From assembly GCF_001687365.1 (NCBI RefSeq), contig NZ_LGLV01000005.1, forward strand, positions 248,001 to 312,000: a stretch of DNA of 64,000 bases. The letters are read 5' to 3'. Of this stretch, positions 18,621-27,548 are shown in pieces. Origin of the DNA: Pararhizobium polonicum. Its GTDB lineage: Bacteria > Pseudomonadota > Alphaproteobacteria > Rhizobiales > Rhizobiaceae. A program made the translations under genes and the position numbers. The notes below the pieces were generated by a model. It searched no databases, was not told the origin of the DNA, and worked only from the letters and a program-made list of their open reading frames with translations. Position 1 is the stretch's first letter. Each line of letters starts with the position of its first letter.

Positions 18621-20111
18621 TCAACCCTTGCTGGCGAGCATCGACAGCTTGGGGCTGGTGTTGTCGCCATTCTTGTCGAGAAGGCGCGTCGGATAGTCGC
18701 CGGTGAAGTAGTGGTCGGTGAACTGCGGCCGGGCCGGATTGCGTTTTTCGCCGCCGACTGCGCGGTAAAGGCCGTCGATCGACAGGAACTCCAGCGAGTC
18801 GGCGCCGATGAAGCGGCACATGGAGGCAAGGTCGGCATGCTGGTTGGCCAGAAGCTTGTCGGCGTCCGGCGTGTCGATGCCGTAGAAATCGGGATGATAG
18901 ATCATCGGGCTGGCAACGCGGATGTGGACCTCGCGGGCACCGGCTTCGCGGATCATCTGGACGATTTTCAGTGATGTGGTGCCGCGCACGATCGAATCAT
19001 CGATCAGCACGACCCGCTTGCCCTCGATCATGGCGCGGTTGGCCGAATGTTTCAGCTTGACGCCGAAGGCACGGATCGACTGGGTGGGCTCGATGAAGGT
19101 CCGGCCGACATAATGGTTGCGGATGATGCCGAGTTCGAAGGGGATGCCGCTTGCCTGGGCAAAACCGATGGCCGCCGGCGTGCCGCCGTCCGGCACCGGA
19201 ACCACGACATCAGCCTCGACCGGCGATTCCTTGGCAAGGTTGATGCCCATGTTCTTGCGCGCCACATAGACGTTGCGGCCGCCGACCACCGAATCGGGCC
19301 GGGCGAAATAGACATATTCGAACAGGCAAAGGCGTTCCGGCTGCGGATTGACCGGCTTGCGGGCATCGATGGAGATCGAACCGTCCGGCTGGATTTCGCA
19401 GATGATCACTTCGCCGTTTTCCACGTCGCGGATGTATTTGGCGCCGATGATGTCGAGCGCGCAGGTTTCCGAGCAGAAGATCGGCTTGCCGTCGAGTTCG
19501 CCCATCACCAGCGGCCGGATGCCGGTGGGATCGCGCGCGGCGATCAGCTTGGTGCGGGTCATGGCCAGCATCGAATAGCCGCCTTCCATCTGCCGGATGG
19601 CATCGATGAAGCGGTCGGCCGTCGAGGTATGGCGCGAGCGGGCGATCAGGTGGAGAACGACTTCGGTATCCGATGTCGACTGACAGATGGCGCCGGTGGC
19701 GATGATCTGGCGGCGCAGTGTCAGGCCGTTGGTGAAGTTGCCGTTATGGGCTATGGCGATGCCGCCGACTTCAAGCTCCGCAAACAGCGGCTGGACGTTG
19801 CGCAGCGCCACTTCGCCGGTGGTGGAGTAGCGGGTGTGCCCGATGGAAATGGTACCGGGCAGCTTTGCCAGCGTTGCCGGGTCGGTATAGTGGTCGCCGA
19901 CCAGGCCCATGCGCTTTTCGGTGTAGAACTGCTTGCCGTCGAAGGTGACGATGCCTGCCGCTTCCTGGCCGCGATGCTGGAGCGCATGCAGGCCGAGCGC
20001 CGTCAGGGCCGCGGCGTCCGGGTGTCCCAGAATGCCGAATACGCCGCATTCTTCGTGCAGCGTATCGCCATCGATTTCGTCTTGAATCTCTGCGGATCGC
20101 AAATGGGTCAT
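18621..20111 (-). CDS. purF: Amidophosphoribosyltransferase
   Basis: A 496-aa enzyme catalysing the first committed step of purine synthesis, converting PRPP and glutamine to phosphoribosylamine. It has an N-terminal Ntn glutaminase domain whose nucleophile would be the Cys of HEECGVFG after a removed propeptide of about 21 residues. The phosphoribosyltransferase domain includes VVPVPDGGTPAAIGFA and the PRPP loop VVLIDDSIVRGTT. The start at 20111 gives the usual length; longer in-frame starts at 20153 or 20186 have no better ribosome site. A strong AT-rich palindrome lies upstream. Confidence 0.93.
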   Translation of the reverse strand: MTHLRSAEIQDEIDGDTLHEECGVFGILGHPDAAALTALGLHALQHRGQEAAGIVTFDGKQFYTEKRMGLVGDHYTDPATLAKLPGTISIGHTRYSTTGEVALRNVQPLFAELEVGGIAIAHNGNFTNGLTLRRQIIATGAICQSTSDTEVVLHLIARSRHTSTADRFIDAIRQMEGGYSMLAMTRTKLIAARDPTGIRPLVMGELDGKPIFCSETCALDIIGAKYIRDVENGEVIICEIQPDGSISIDARKPVNPQPERLCLFEYVYFARPDSVVGGRNVYVARKNMGINLAKESPVEADVVVPVPDGGTPAAIGFAQASGIPFELGIIRNHYVGRTFIEPTQSIRAFGVKLKHSANRAMIEGKRVVLIDDSIVRGTTSLKIVQMIREAGAREVHIRVASPMIYHPDFYGIDTPDADKLLANQHADLASMCRFIGADSLEFLSIDGLYRAVGGEKRNPARPQFTDHYFTGDYPTRLLDKNGDNTSPKLSMLASKG

Positions 20112-20218
20112 CGCTGCTGGCCTTTGTGTTAACGGCTGGAACGCGTTTGGCATATCGTATCGGGTCTTTGCGGCGCTGCACATCATTCATGACGCGCGGC
20201 GCTGTAGTGTTTCGATGG

Positions 20219-20262
20219 GCGGTATAATTCTTAAATCGGTCTCGATCTAAGAATTATACCGC
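20219..20262. promoter_or_regulatory. AT-rich 15-bp perfect inverted repeat upstream of purF
   Basis: GCGGTATAATTCTTA and TAAGAATTATACCGC are exact reverse complements separated by 14 bases that can themselves pair (ATCG/CGAT around GTCT). It stands out in GC-rich surroundings and contains TATAAT on both strands. It lies between cvpA and purF, so it could be an operator or promoter for purF, a cvpA-purF processing or termination element, or a repeat unit. Confidence 0.6.
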
Positions 20263-20319
20263 AGGCCTTCAAGCCGGGAAGACCTGAAGGTTTCATATCT
20301 CATCATTGCAAAATGGACA

Positions 20320-20341
20320 GAGCCCGCCAAAGCGGGCCCTC
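20320..20341 (-). terminator. Terminator after cvpA
   Basis: GAGCCCGC and GCGGGCCCTC form a GC-rich hairpin around a short AAA-containing loop, 16 bases beyond the cvpA stop. On the minus strand it is followed by a short T-containing run. Confidence 0.5.
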
Positions 20342-20357
20342 ATTCTATCATGCGGCC

Positions 20358-20972
20358 TTAGCCGTTGGTTGCCGCGCCATTGGTCGCAGGCGTTTCGTCG
20401 GCCGGGGGCTGGGTGGTCGTGCCGCCCGTGCCTTCGCTCTCACCTTCGCCGGTCGCGTCCTTGCCGCGCAGGCGGTCAAGGATCGTGGCATCGGCATTTT
20501 CCGGCAGGAGCGCGATCAGCTTGCCGCCGAGATTGTCGAGCAGCGGCTTGGACTTCGCGGTCGTGACCCAGACCGGCTGCTGCGCGGGCGCCACCAGCCA
20601 GTTGAAGAACAGCATGGCGACGACGACGAGCAGGACGCCGCGCGCCGCGCCAAACAGAAAGCCGAGCGTGCGGTCAAGCGCGCCGATACGGCTGTCGATG
20701 ATGAAATCGGCGATCCGCATGGTGATGAACGAGACGACGATCAGGGCGACGAGGAAGACGACGCCGGCCGAGCCGATCATCGCCACCGTGTCGCTGCTGG
20801 TATAGTTCTTCGCGTAGGGCAGGAGATAGGGGTAGAGGAAATAGGCGGCGGCCGCAGCGCCGAGCCAGCTTGCGACGGACAGAACTTCCCGGGAAAAGCC
20901 GCGAACCATGGCCAGGATGGCCGAGAAGAGCGCGACGCCGAGAACGATACCGTCGAGAATTGTAATGGGCAT
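20358..20972 (-). CDS. cvpA: CvpA family membrane protein
   Basis: A 204-aa protein with four hydrophobic segments in the first 125 residues (starting ITILDGIVLGVALFSAILAMVRG), the typical CvpA core, and a soluble Gly/Thr/Pro-rich tail. CvpA was named for colicin V production but is linked more generally to envelope homeostasis and sits beside purF in many proteobacteria, as here. It lies between radA and purF on the minus strand. Confidence 0.88.
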   Translation of the reverse strand: MPITILDGIVLGVALFSAILAMVRGFSREVLSVASWLGAAAAAYFLYPYLLPYAKNYTSSDTVAMIGSAGVVFLVALIVVSFITMRIADFIIDSRIGALDRTLGFLFGAARGVLLVVVAMLFFNWLVAPAQQPVWVTTAKSKPLLDNLGGKLIALLPENADATILDRLRGKDATGEGESEGTGGTTTQPPADETPATNGAATNG

Positions 20973-21116
20973 ATTGTCCTACTCCGAAACCGCCTTGAGG
21001 CGACCCCACGCTGATTTTCCGCGAACCATATATCATCACGCCGGAGGCGTCTTTCGATGGTCCGCGGTTGAACACTGTTTTCACCGGAATTCGCCGTTTT
21101 TTATCCGGCGGCTTCC

Positions 21117-22520
21117 TCAATCATCGTTGTCTGCCTGCTTCAAGGCCCCCTTCGAGCCGGCAATGCGCGCCACCAGATCCGGCAGGCTTTCCATCTCCGC
21201 CCAGCTCATGCCGTTGCCCTTGGGCAGGTCGGCGGAGGCGGCAGGCAGGACGGCCTGTGAAAAGCCGAGCTTTTCGGCTTCTTTAAGGCGCTGGGCGGTA
21301 TGCGCGACCGGCCGGATGGCCCCGGACAGACTGACTTCGCCGAAATAGACGCAATCGGAGGGAAGGGCAAGACCGGCAAGCGACGAAACCAGCGCAGATG
21401 CGACCGCAAGATCGGCCGCGGGCTCGGTAATGCGGTATCCGCCGGCAATATTGAGATAAACGTCATGCTGGCCAAGCCGCACGCCGCAATGCGCCTCGAG
21501 CACGGCAAGGATCATCGAGAGGCGGGCACTGTCCCATCCGACGACGGCGCGGCGCGGTGTTCCGAGCGAGGTCGGGGCGACCAGCGCCTGCACCTCGACC
21601 AGCACGGGCCGGGTTCCTTCCATGCCGGCAAACACCGCCGCACCCGGCGATTTCGAGTTGCGCTCGCCCAGAAAAAGCTCGGATGGATTGGTGACTTCGC
21701 GCAATCCCTTGTCCGACATCTCGAACACGCCGATCTCGTCGGTCGGGCCGAAGCGGTTCTTCACCGTGCGCAGGATGCGGTAATGGTGGCCGCGGTCACC
21801 CTCGAAATAGAGCACGGCATCGACCATGTGTTCGACGACGCGGGGCCCGGCGATCTGGCCTTCCTTGGTAACATGGCCGACCAAAACGATGGCCGCACCC
21901 GTCTGCTTGGCAAAGCGGATCATCGCCTGCACGCCGGTGCGCACCTGCGTTACCGTGCCGGGTGCCGAATCGGCTGTGTCGCTCCACAGCGTCTGGATCG
22001 AATCGATGATGGCGAGATCCGGCCGCTTGCCTTCGCCGAGCGTTGCCAGGATATCCTCGACATTGGTCTCGGCCGCCAGAAGCACCTCGGTATCGGCGGC
22101 GCCCAGCCGCTGGGCCCGCAGGCGAACCTGCGCGACCGCCTCTTCGCCCGAGACATAGATGATCCGGTGTCCCTGCCGCGACAGGGCAGCGGCCGCCTGC
22201 ATCAGCACCGTCGACTTGCCGATGCCCGGATCGCCGCCGATCAGCACCGCCGAGCCACGCACGAAGCCGCCGCCGGTCGCCCGGTCGAGTTCGGAAATAC
22301 CAGTCATGATGCGCGGCGCGTCCTCGATCTCGCCCGACAGCGTCGTCAGCGCCACGGGGCGGCCCTTCTTCGGCGTCCGGCCCGGACCGCCGCCGATCCC
22401 GCCCATCGGGTCTTCCTCGACGATCGTGTTCCACTGGTTGCAGCCCTCGCATTTTCCCACCCAACGGGCGTGAACGGTACCGCAGTTCTGGCAGATGAAT
22501 TGTGTCCGGGCTTTCGCCAT
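21117..22520 (-). CDS. radA: DNA repair protein RadA (Sms)
   Basis: A 467-aa RecA-like branch-migration ATPase that processes recombination intermediates. It has an N-terminal four-cysteine zinc finger (CQNCG and CEGCNQW), Walker A GDPGIGKST, the RadA-specific KNRFG motif, and a C-terminal Lon-like domain ending near LPDLVARIAGS. The ATG at 22520 overlaps the parE stop by one base (TGATG), so translation is probably coupled to the toxin gene upstream. A TTG immediately before the ATG is in frame but less likely. Confidence 0.93.
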   Translation of the reverse strand: MAKARTQFICQNCGTVHARWVGKCEGCNQWNTIVEEDPMGGIGGGPGRTPKKGRPVALTTLSGEIEDAPRIMTGISELDRATGGGFVRGSAVLIGGDPGIGKSTVLMQAAAALSRQGHRIIYVSGEEAVAQVRLRAQRLGAADTEVLLAAETNVEDILATLGEGKRPDLAIIDSIQTLWSDTADSAPGTVTQVRTGVQAMIRFAKQTGAAIVLVGHVTKEGQIAGPRVVEHMVDAVLYFEGDRGHHYRILRTVKNRFGPTDEIGVFEMSDKGLREVTNPSELFLGERNSKSPGAAVFAGMEGTRPVLVEVQALVAPTSLGTPRRAVVGWDSARLSMILAVLEAHCGVRLGQHDVYLNIAGGYRITEPAADLAVASALVSSLAGLALPSDCVYFGEVSLSGAIRPVAHTAQRLKEAEKLGFSQAVLPAASADLPKGNGMSWAEMESLPDLVARIAGSKGALKQADNDD

Positions 22521-22831
22521 CAAATTTCGCTTTCGGGGAAGTCTTTGGAGGATAAGTCCTGGCGGCCGTGGAAGATACGGACAATGAGGAGGTGGGAAGC
22601 TGTGACACGGAAATAGATCAGATGATTTCGGAAAAGGATCACTCGCAAATCCGGTCTCATATCGTCCCGTGAGGTGCCGGTAAGACCCAAAGCGGCAATC
22701 GACCTGATCTTGGCATTTATGCTATCGACGACGCGTCGCGCGGCATCTGGATTAGTGTCCGCTATGTAGTCATGAATGGCGGTCAAATCATCAGCGGCCT
22801 GCTCCGACAGGCGAAAGCGCCGTCGTCGCAT
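22520..22831 (-). CDS. ParE-like toxin (second module)
   Basis: A 103-aa protein with the ParE/RelE pattern: RFRLSEQAADDLTAIHDYIADTNPDAA at the N-terminus, central RPDLRVILFRNHLIYFRV and the terminal LLIVRIFHGRQDL strand. It overlaps the antitoxin stop by one base and its own stop overlaps the radA start by one base. It is therefore wedged with no spare sequence between antitoxin and a housekeeping repair gene. Gyrase inhibition is the family expectation. Confidence 0.87.
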   Translation of the reverse strand: MRRRRFRLSEQAADDLTAIHDYIADTNPDAARRVVDSINAKIRSIAALGLTGTSRDDMRPDLRVILFRNHLIYFRVTASHLLIVRIFHGRQDLSSKDFPESEI

Positions 22832-23079
22832 CAGGCGCGGCGTGCCTTCGAGCGTGCGACGATAAACTCAGTCAAATCGTCGTCTTCGCCAAATTCGTAG
22901 AACCGCCCGGCCGCGATATCATCCTCACCTTCCTGAATGAGCCGCTTGAGAGCCGCTTCGTCGCGCTGAAGCGCCTGTAGCCCCGCATGGACAACGTCTT
23001 TAACATCCTTGTAGGGGCCAGTTCGAACGCGTTCTTCAATAAACGCCTGGTCTTCATCACTCAATTGGATAATCGCCAC
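22831..23079 (-). CDS. ParD-like antitoxin (second module)
   Basis: An 82-aa protein starting at a GTG with AAGGAG six bases upstream, giving VAIIQLSDEDQAFIEERV, the classic ParD N-terminus. A longer frame starting at 23127 lacks a ribosome site. Middle region DVVHAGLQALQRDEAALK fits the ribbon-helix-helix helices, and the tail is acidic (GEDDIAAGRFYEFGEDDDL) for toxin binding. It lies about 70 bases after alr and overlaps parE by one base. Confidence 0.87.
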   Translation of the reverse strand: MAIIQLSDEDQAFIEERVRTGPYKDVKDVVHAGLQALQRDEAALKRLIQEGEDDIAAGRFYEFGEDDDLTEFIVARSKARRA

Positions 23080-23148
23080 AATGATCTCCTTTTGTTCTAA
23101 TCTATAACATCGTTTTCCCGATTCCAAGTCCGCAATTTCGACAAGCTG

Positions 23149-24309
23149 TCACGCCTCGATATAGGCCCGCTCGTACCGGGCTCCAAGGCTGGTCAGCATC
23201 TCGTAGCCGATCGTTCCGCCCGCCCGCGCCACGTCGTCGATGGCGATCGTGTTGCCGAACAGTTCGATATAGTCGCCCGGCCGCGCGGCGTTTTCCGGCA
23301 GGTCGGTAACGTCGAACAGGCTGAGATCCATGGTGACGCGGCCGAGGTGGGGAATCTTCTGGCCATGCAGGAAGCCGAAGGCGCCCGAAGGGGTTGCCTG
23401 GCGCAGGGTGACGCCGCCGCCGGAGACCGAGCGGTGGTAGCCGTCGGCATAGCCGATGGCGACGATCGCCACGCGGCTGTCGCGGGCAAATTGCGCCGAG
23501 GCGCCGTAGCTTGCCGTCTCGCCGGTCCGGACGCGGCGGATCTGCAGGATGCGCGCTTCCGCCGTCACCACCGGTTTCATCGGGTTGACCATGCCGTTGA
23601 CGGCCTCTCCGCCATAGGTGGCGATGCCCGGCCGGGTGAGATCGAAATGAAAATCGGGGCCAAGGTGGACGCCGGCCGAATTGGCCAGGCTTGATTCGAT
23701 GCCATCGAAAGCAGCCGTAACCGTCCGGAATGATTCAAGCTGCCGCCGGTTCAGCGGATGTGTGGGATCGTCGGCGCAGGCAAGGTGGCTCATCACCAGG
23801 ATGGGCGAAAAGCTGGCCGGGCGGGCCGGGTCGCCCGCCAGCGCCAGCGCTTCATCGGCGCCCAGCCCCAGCCGGTTCATGCCGGTATCGACATGCAGCA
23901 CGCAAGGATGGTCGCCGCGTTCCGACAGCGCCGACATGAAGAAGGCCAGTTGTTCTTCGGAGTTGATGATCGGCACCAGGCCATTGTCGAAGAACAGCGG
24001 TTCGTTGCCGGGCCACATGCCCGCTAGAATATAGATCCGGCCATCCGGCACCAGCGGACGAAGGGCGGCACCTTCCTCGGCATCGGCAACGAAGAAATCC
24101 CGTGCGCCGGCGGCATAGAGCGTCTCGGCTGCGGGCTTGACGCCGATGCCATAGGCATTGGCCTTCAGAACCGCCGCTGCCCGCGCCTTGCCGGACAGCT
24201 TGTCCATCCTGCGCCAATTGTCGGCAAGGGCGCCGAGGTCGATGGTCAGGCGGTTGGATGCAGCCTCGAAGGCCGGGGAAGCGAAAGGGGGATGTTGCGA
24301 TATAGCCAT
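23149..24309 (-). CDS. alr: Alanine racemase
   Basis: A 386-aa PLP enzyme converting L- to D-alanine for peptidoglycan. The PLP lysine is in AVLKANAYGIG, the second catalytic residue region is ETASYGASAQF, and DTGMNRLGL and IAIGYADGYHRS are family blocks. Start ATG 24309 (MAISQHPPF) is preferred over an upstream TTG. It is followed on the same strand by the ParDE module and radA. Confidence 0.92.
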   Translation of the reverse strand: MAISQHPPFASPAFEAASNRLTIDLGALADNWRRMDKLSGKARAAAVLKANAYGIGVKPAAETLYAAGARDFFVADAEEGAALRPLVPDGRIYILAGMWPGNEPLFFDNGLVPIINSEEQLAFFMSALSERGDHPCVLHVDTGMNRLGLGADEALALAGDPARPASFSPILVMSHLACADDPTHPLNRRQLESFRTVTAAFDGIESSLANSAGVHLGPDFHFDLTRPGIATYGGEAVNGMVNPMKPVVTAEARILQIRRVRTGETASYGASAQFARDSRVAIVAIGYADGYHRSVSGGGVTLRQATPSGAFGFLHGQKIPHLGRVTMDLSLFDVTDLPENAARPGDYIELFGNTIAIDDVARAGGTIGYEMLTSLGARYERAYIEA

Positions 24310-24444
24310 GGACAAAGAGATACAGCCAAGCGGCAGCGGCGGCAATCGTCTGCCCCTCTTGGCCGCTCGATCCGCAACCGCTTTTTGACGCCATGGTGTC
24401 CGGTGGCAGGCGCGTGATCGCGCCGCCTGTCACCGTCCGGCCGG

Positions 24445-25089
24445 TTACCTCAGCGAGGCGGTGATGAGCGGTTCGACTTCCATGAAGCCTTCGTAGATCA
24501 TCTTCAGGGCGACGAAGAGAATGATGGCAAGGCCGAGATAGGAGACCCAGGGGAACCTGTGCAGCAGCTTGGCGATGAACGAGGCGGCAATGCCCATCAG
24601 CGCCACCGATACGGCGAGGCCCAGGATGAGGATGTTCGGATGCTCGCGTGCGGCCCCCGCAACGGCCAGCACGTTGTCGAGCGACATGGAGACATCGGCG
24701 ATGACGATCTGCAGGGCCGCCTGTTGCAGCGTCTTGCGCGGTGCTGCGTTGCCGACCGCGCCGCTCTGGTCGAGATCTTCACCGGTCAGCGTTTCCAGCC
24801 CGTCGGCCGCTTCTTTTGCCGTGGTGCGCAGCTCGCGCCACATCTTCCAGCAGACCCACAGGAGCAGCACACCGCCGACGAGCAGCAGGCCGAGGATTTG
24901 CAGCAGCTGGGTGGCGAGAAGGGCGAAGATGATGCGCAGGACGGTCGCTGCCGCGATCCCGATCAGGATCGCCTTGCCGCGCTGTTCCTTTGGAAGGCCG
25001 GCCGCCGCAAGACCGATGACGATGGCATTGTCGCCTGCGAGTACGAGATCGATCGCAAGCACCTGCAGCAGCGCGATAAAGGCTTCCAT
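24445..25089 (-). CDS. TerC family membrane protein
   Basis: A 214-aa protein with about seven membrane helices, including the two acidic intramembrane motifs of the TerC family: LAIDLVLAGDNAIVIGLAA near the start and IVIADVSMSLDNVLAVAGA in the middle. Family members are linked to tellurite resistance or manganese export and membrane-protein metalation. The ATG at 25089 is chosen over a TTG upstream; a GGGGGGA stretch precedes it. Upstream of alr on the same strand, but with a 135-base gap. Confidence 0.86.
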   Translation of the reverse strand: MEAFIALLQVLAIDLVLAGDNAIVIGLAAAGLPKEQRGKAILIGIAAATVLRIIFALLATQLLQILGLLLVGGVLLLWVCWKMWRELRTTAKEAADGLETLTGEDLDQSGAVGNAAPRKTLQQAALQIVIADVSMSLDNVLAVAGAAREHPNILILGLAVSVALMGIAASFIAKLLHRFPWVSYLGLAIILFVALKMIYEGFMEVEPLITASLR

Positions 25090-25237
25090 GAACAGATTTC
25101 CCCCCAAGGTCTATACCCGTACGCGGCATCCGTTGATGCCGCGCGTGGTTTGCTAAATTTCTCTTCGCTTATCCGCAAGCCCGGCAATTTGCAACGTGCC
25201 GGGCCGTGGTGGCGCGTGGAAGGGCGATCTTTACCGG

Positions 25238-26740
25238 TCAGTGTTCCTCGTATTGCGTGAACGACGGATCGGCGAGGTCGGTAAAGCGGGTGAACTCCGA
25301 CTGGAACGCCAGCTTGACCGTGCCGGTCGGCCCGTGACGCTGCTTGGCGATGATCACGTCGGCCGTGCCCTTGACCGATTCGAATTTCTGCTTCCACTCT
25401 TCGTATTTCGGGTCGAATTCGTCGCGTGGCTCCATGTTCTTGACATAGTATTCCTCGCGGAACACGAACAGCACGACGTCGGCGTCCTGCTCGATCGAGC
25501 CGGATTCACGAAGGTCGGAGAGCTGCGGGCGCTTGTCTTCGCGGCTTTCCACCTGACGCGACAGCTGCGACAGCGCGATGATCGGCACGTTCAGTTCCTT
25601 GCCGAGCGCCTTCAGGCCCGTAGTGATCTGGGTGATTTCCTGCACGCGGTTGTCGCTCGATTTTCCCGAGCCCGTCATCAGCTGGATATAGTCCACCACA
25701 AGGCAATCGAGGCCACGCTGGCGCTTCAGGCGGCGGGCACGGGCCGACAGCTGGGCGATCGAGATACCACCGGTCTGGTCGATATAGAGCGGTGTCTTCT
25801 GCATCGTCTGGGAAAAGCCGACCAGCTTCTCGAACTCGGCTTCGGAAATGTCACCGCGCCGGATCTTGGATGACGAGACGTCGGTCTGCTCGGAAATGAT
25901 ACGCGTGGCCAGCTGTTCGGAGGACATTTCCAGCGAATAGAAGCCGACGACGCCGCCGTTCCTCGCCTTGAACGATCCGTCGGCCTGAACCTCCGGTTCA
26001 TAGGCATGCGCAACGTTCCAGGCGATGTTGGTGGCAAGCGAGGTCTTGCCCATGCCCGGACGTCCGGCAAGCACGATCAAGTCGGAGCGCTGCAACCCGC
26101 CCATGCGGGCATCGAGCGAATGGATGCCGCTGGAAATGCCGGACAGATGGCCGTCGCGCTCGAACGCCTGGCCGGCCATGTCGATCGCCAGCGCCACGGC
26201 GTCGTTGAAGGCCTGGAAGCCGCCGTCATAGCGGCCGGTTTCGGCCAGTTCGAACAGGCGGCGTTCGGCGTCTTCGATCTGGCTCTGCGGCGGCATGTCG
26301 AGCGGCGCGTCATAGGCGATGTTGACCATGTCCTCGCCAATGGTGATCAGCGAGCGGCGCAGAGCCAGATCGTAGATCGCCCGGCCATAGTCTTCCGCAT
26401 TGATGATCGACACGGCTTCGGAGGCGAGGCGGGCGAGATACTGGGCCACCGTCATGTCGCCGACCTTTTCGTCGGCTTTCAGGAAGGTTTTGATGGTCAC
26501 CGGATTGGCAGTCTTGCCCATGCGGATGATGTCGCCGGCAACCTCGAAGATCTTGCGGTGCAGCGGTTCGTTGAGATGCACGGGCTTCAGGAAGTCCGAG
26601 ACGCGATAGAAGGCATCGTTGTTGACGAGAATGGCGCCCAGCAGAGCCTGCTCGGCCTCAAGGTTGTTCGGTGCCTCGCGATATTGTGCTTCGGCCTGTT
26701 CCTTGGCGATGGGGGCAAGTCTGCGCGCGATCTCGTTCAT
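25238..26740 (-). CDS. dnaB: Replicative DNA helicase
   Basis: A 500-aa hexameric 5'-3' helicase of the replisome, with the DnaB N-terminal domain starting NNLEAEQALLGAILV and the RecA-like core. The core has Walker A GRPGMGKTS, the Walker B region CLVVDYIQLM and LSQLSRQVESR. Length and a FSSLEMS-like segment (FYSLEMSSEQ) are typical. In many bacteria it follows rplI; here a MarR/efflux cassette on the opposite strand lies between them. Confidence 0.94.
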   Translation of the reverse strand: MNEIARRLAPIAKEQAEAQYREAPNNLEAEQALLGAILVNNDAFYRVSDFLKPVHLNEPLHRKIFEVAGDIIRMGKTANPVTIKTFLKADEKVGDMTVAQYLARLASEAVSIINAEDYGRAIYDLALRRSLITIGEDMVNIAYDAPLDMPPQSQIEDAERRLFELAETGRYDGGFQAFNDAVALAIDMAGQAFERDGHLSGISSGIHSLDARMGGLQRSDLIVLAGRPGMGKTSLATNIAWNVAHAYEPEVQADGSFKARNGGVVGFYSLEMSSEQLATRIISEQTDVSSSKIRRGDISEAEFEKLVGFSQTMQKTPLYIDQTGGISIAQLSARARRLKRQRGLDCLVVDYIQLMTGSGKSSDNRVQEITQITTGLKALGKELNVPIIALSQLSRQVESREDKRPQLSDLRESGSIEQDADVVLFVFREEYYVKNMEPRDEFDPKYEEWKQKFESVKGTADVIIAKQRHGPTGTVKLAFQSEFTRFTDLADPSFTQYEEH

Positions 26741-27082
26741 GGCGTCCCGTCTCTGTCTTACGTCGTTCTTTGATAGGATATCGGTTTGCGGTCACCACAG
26801 CGCTGGGTCAAGGCTTTCCATGCAACAGTCGCGGCCGCATTTCATCCGGCGGCAAGCCGTCACCGTTGTTCACAGGGCCTGAGCGCAGAACGCGAAAAAA
26901 CTGTCGACAGCGGCATTTGTCCTTGACCGGGTTTCACCCGAATCGGCTGCCGGTCAAGGCCTCCCACTATTCTATCGCGGCTTGCCGGGCTTGGCAGGGA
27001 TTTTTGTCCCGGCGCACCTTGCGGCTTGAAAAATGAGCCTCCGTCAACTAAATAGGATCGAAATAATTAGCGTACTACCGAT
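26741..27082. other. Divergent dnaB / marR intergenic region
   Basis: 342 bases without a gene. The right part holds a good promoter for marR (see 27026-27054). The left part should hold the dnaB promoter, but no convincing -35/-10 pair was found. No repeat or RNA gene was recognised. Confidence 0.6.
27026..27054 (+). promoter_or_regulatory. Predicted sigma-70 promoter of marR-emrB-emrA
   Basis: TTGAAA (27026-27031), a 17-base spacer and TAAATA (27049-27054) lie 28 bases before the marR start. The AT-rich DNA between promoter and start (AATAATTAGCG, CGATAT) is a plausible MarR operator. Confidence 0.5.
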
Positions 27083-27541
27083 ATGAAAAGAGACGAGATG
27101 CTCAATTCCGCCGTCAACCGTGAACTGTTCGACGCGCTGTCCTCGGTGAACCGCAAGCTGCGGGCACTGTTCGACGCGCGGGTGAAGGAGCGGGGGCTGA
27201 CGCTGTCGCGCGCCCGGGCCCTGTTCGCGCTGTCGAAGCGCGACGGTCTCAACCAGCGCGAACTGGCCGACGAACTGGGCATCGAGACGCCGACCATCGT
27301 GCGCCTGCTCGATGGCATGGAGAAACAGGGCTTCATCGAGCGTCGCGTCGAGGCGAGCGACAGGCGTGCCAAGCAGATCCACATGACCGCGCATGGCCGC
27401 GACATCGCCGGCGAAATCGACAAGCTTGCCTGCGAAATCCGCGAGCAGGTGCTGGGTGGCGTCGATGCCAGGGACAAGGCGACGGCGCTGCAGGTGGTCA
27501 GCCTGATGGCCGGCAACCTCATTGCGATCGGCAAGGATTGA
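27083..27541 (+). CDS. MarR family transcriptional regulator
   Basis: A 152-aa winged-helix regulator, with RELADELGIETPTIVRLLDGMEKQGFIERR as the recognition helix region and RRAKQIHMTAHG as the wing. It lies eight bases upstream of an EmrB-type efflux gene in the same direction, so it very likely represses the pump operon and is relieved by pump substrates. It is divergent from dnaB. Confidence 0.9.
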   Translation: MKRDEMLNSAVNRELFDALSSVNRKLRALFDARVKERGLTLSRARALFALSKRDGLNQRELADELGIETPTIVRLLDGMEKQGFIERRVEASDRRAKQIHMTAHGRDIAGEIDKLACEIREQVLGGVDARDKATALQVVSLMAGNLIAIGKD

Positions 27542-27548
27542 GCGGCCA

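Noticed and set aside
22521-22523. TTG start for RadA just before the ATG
   Set aside because: The ATG at 22520 gives the canonical MAKARTQF start and overlaps parE in a typical coupling arrangement.
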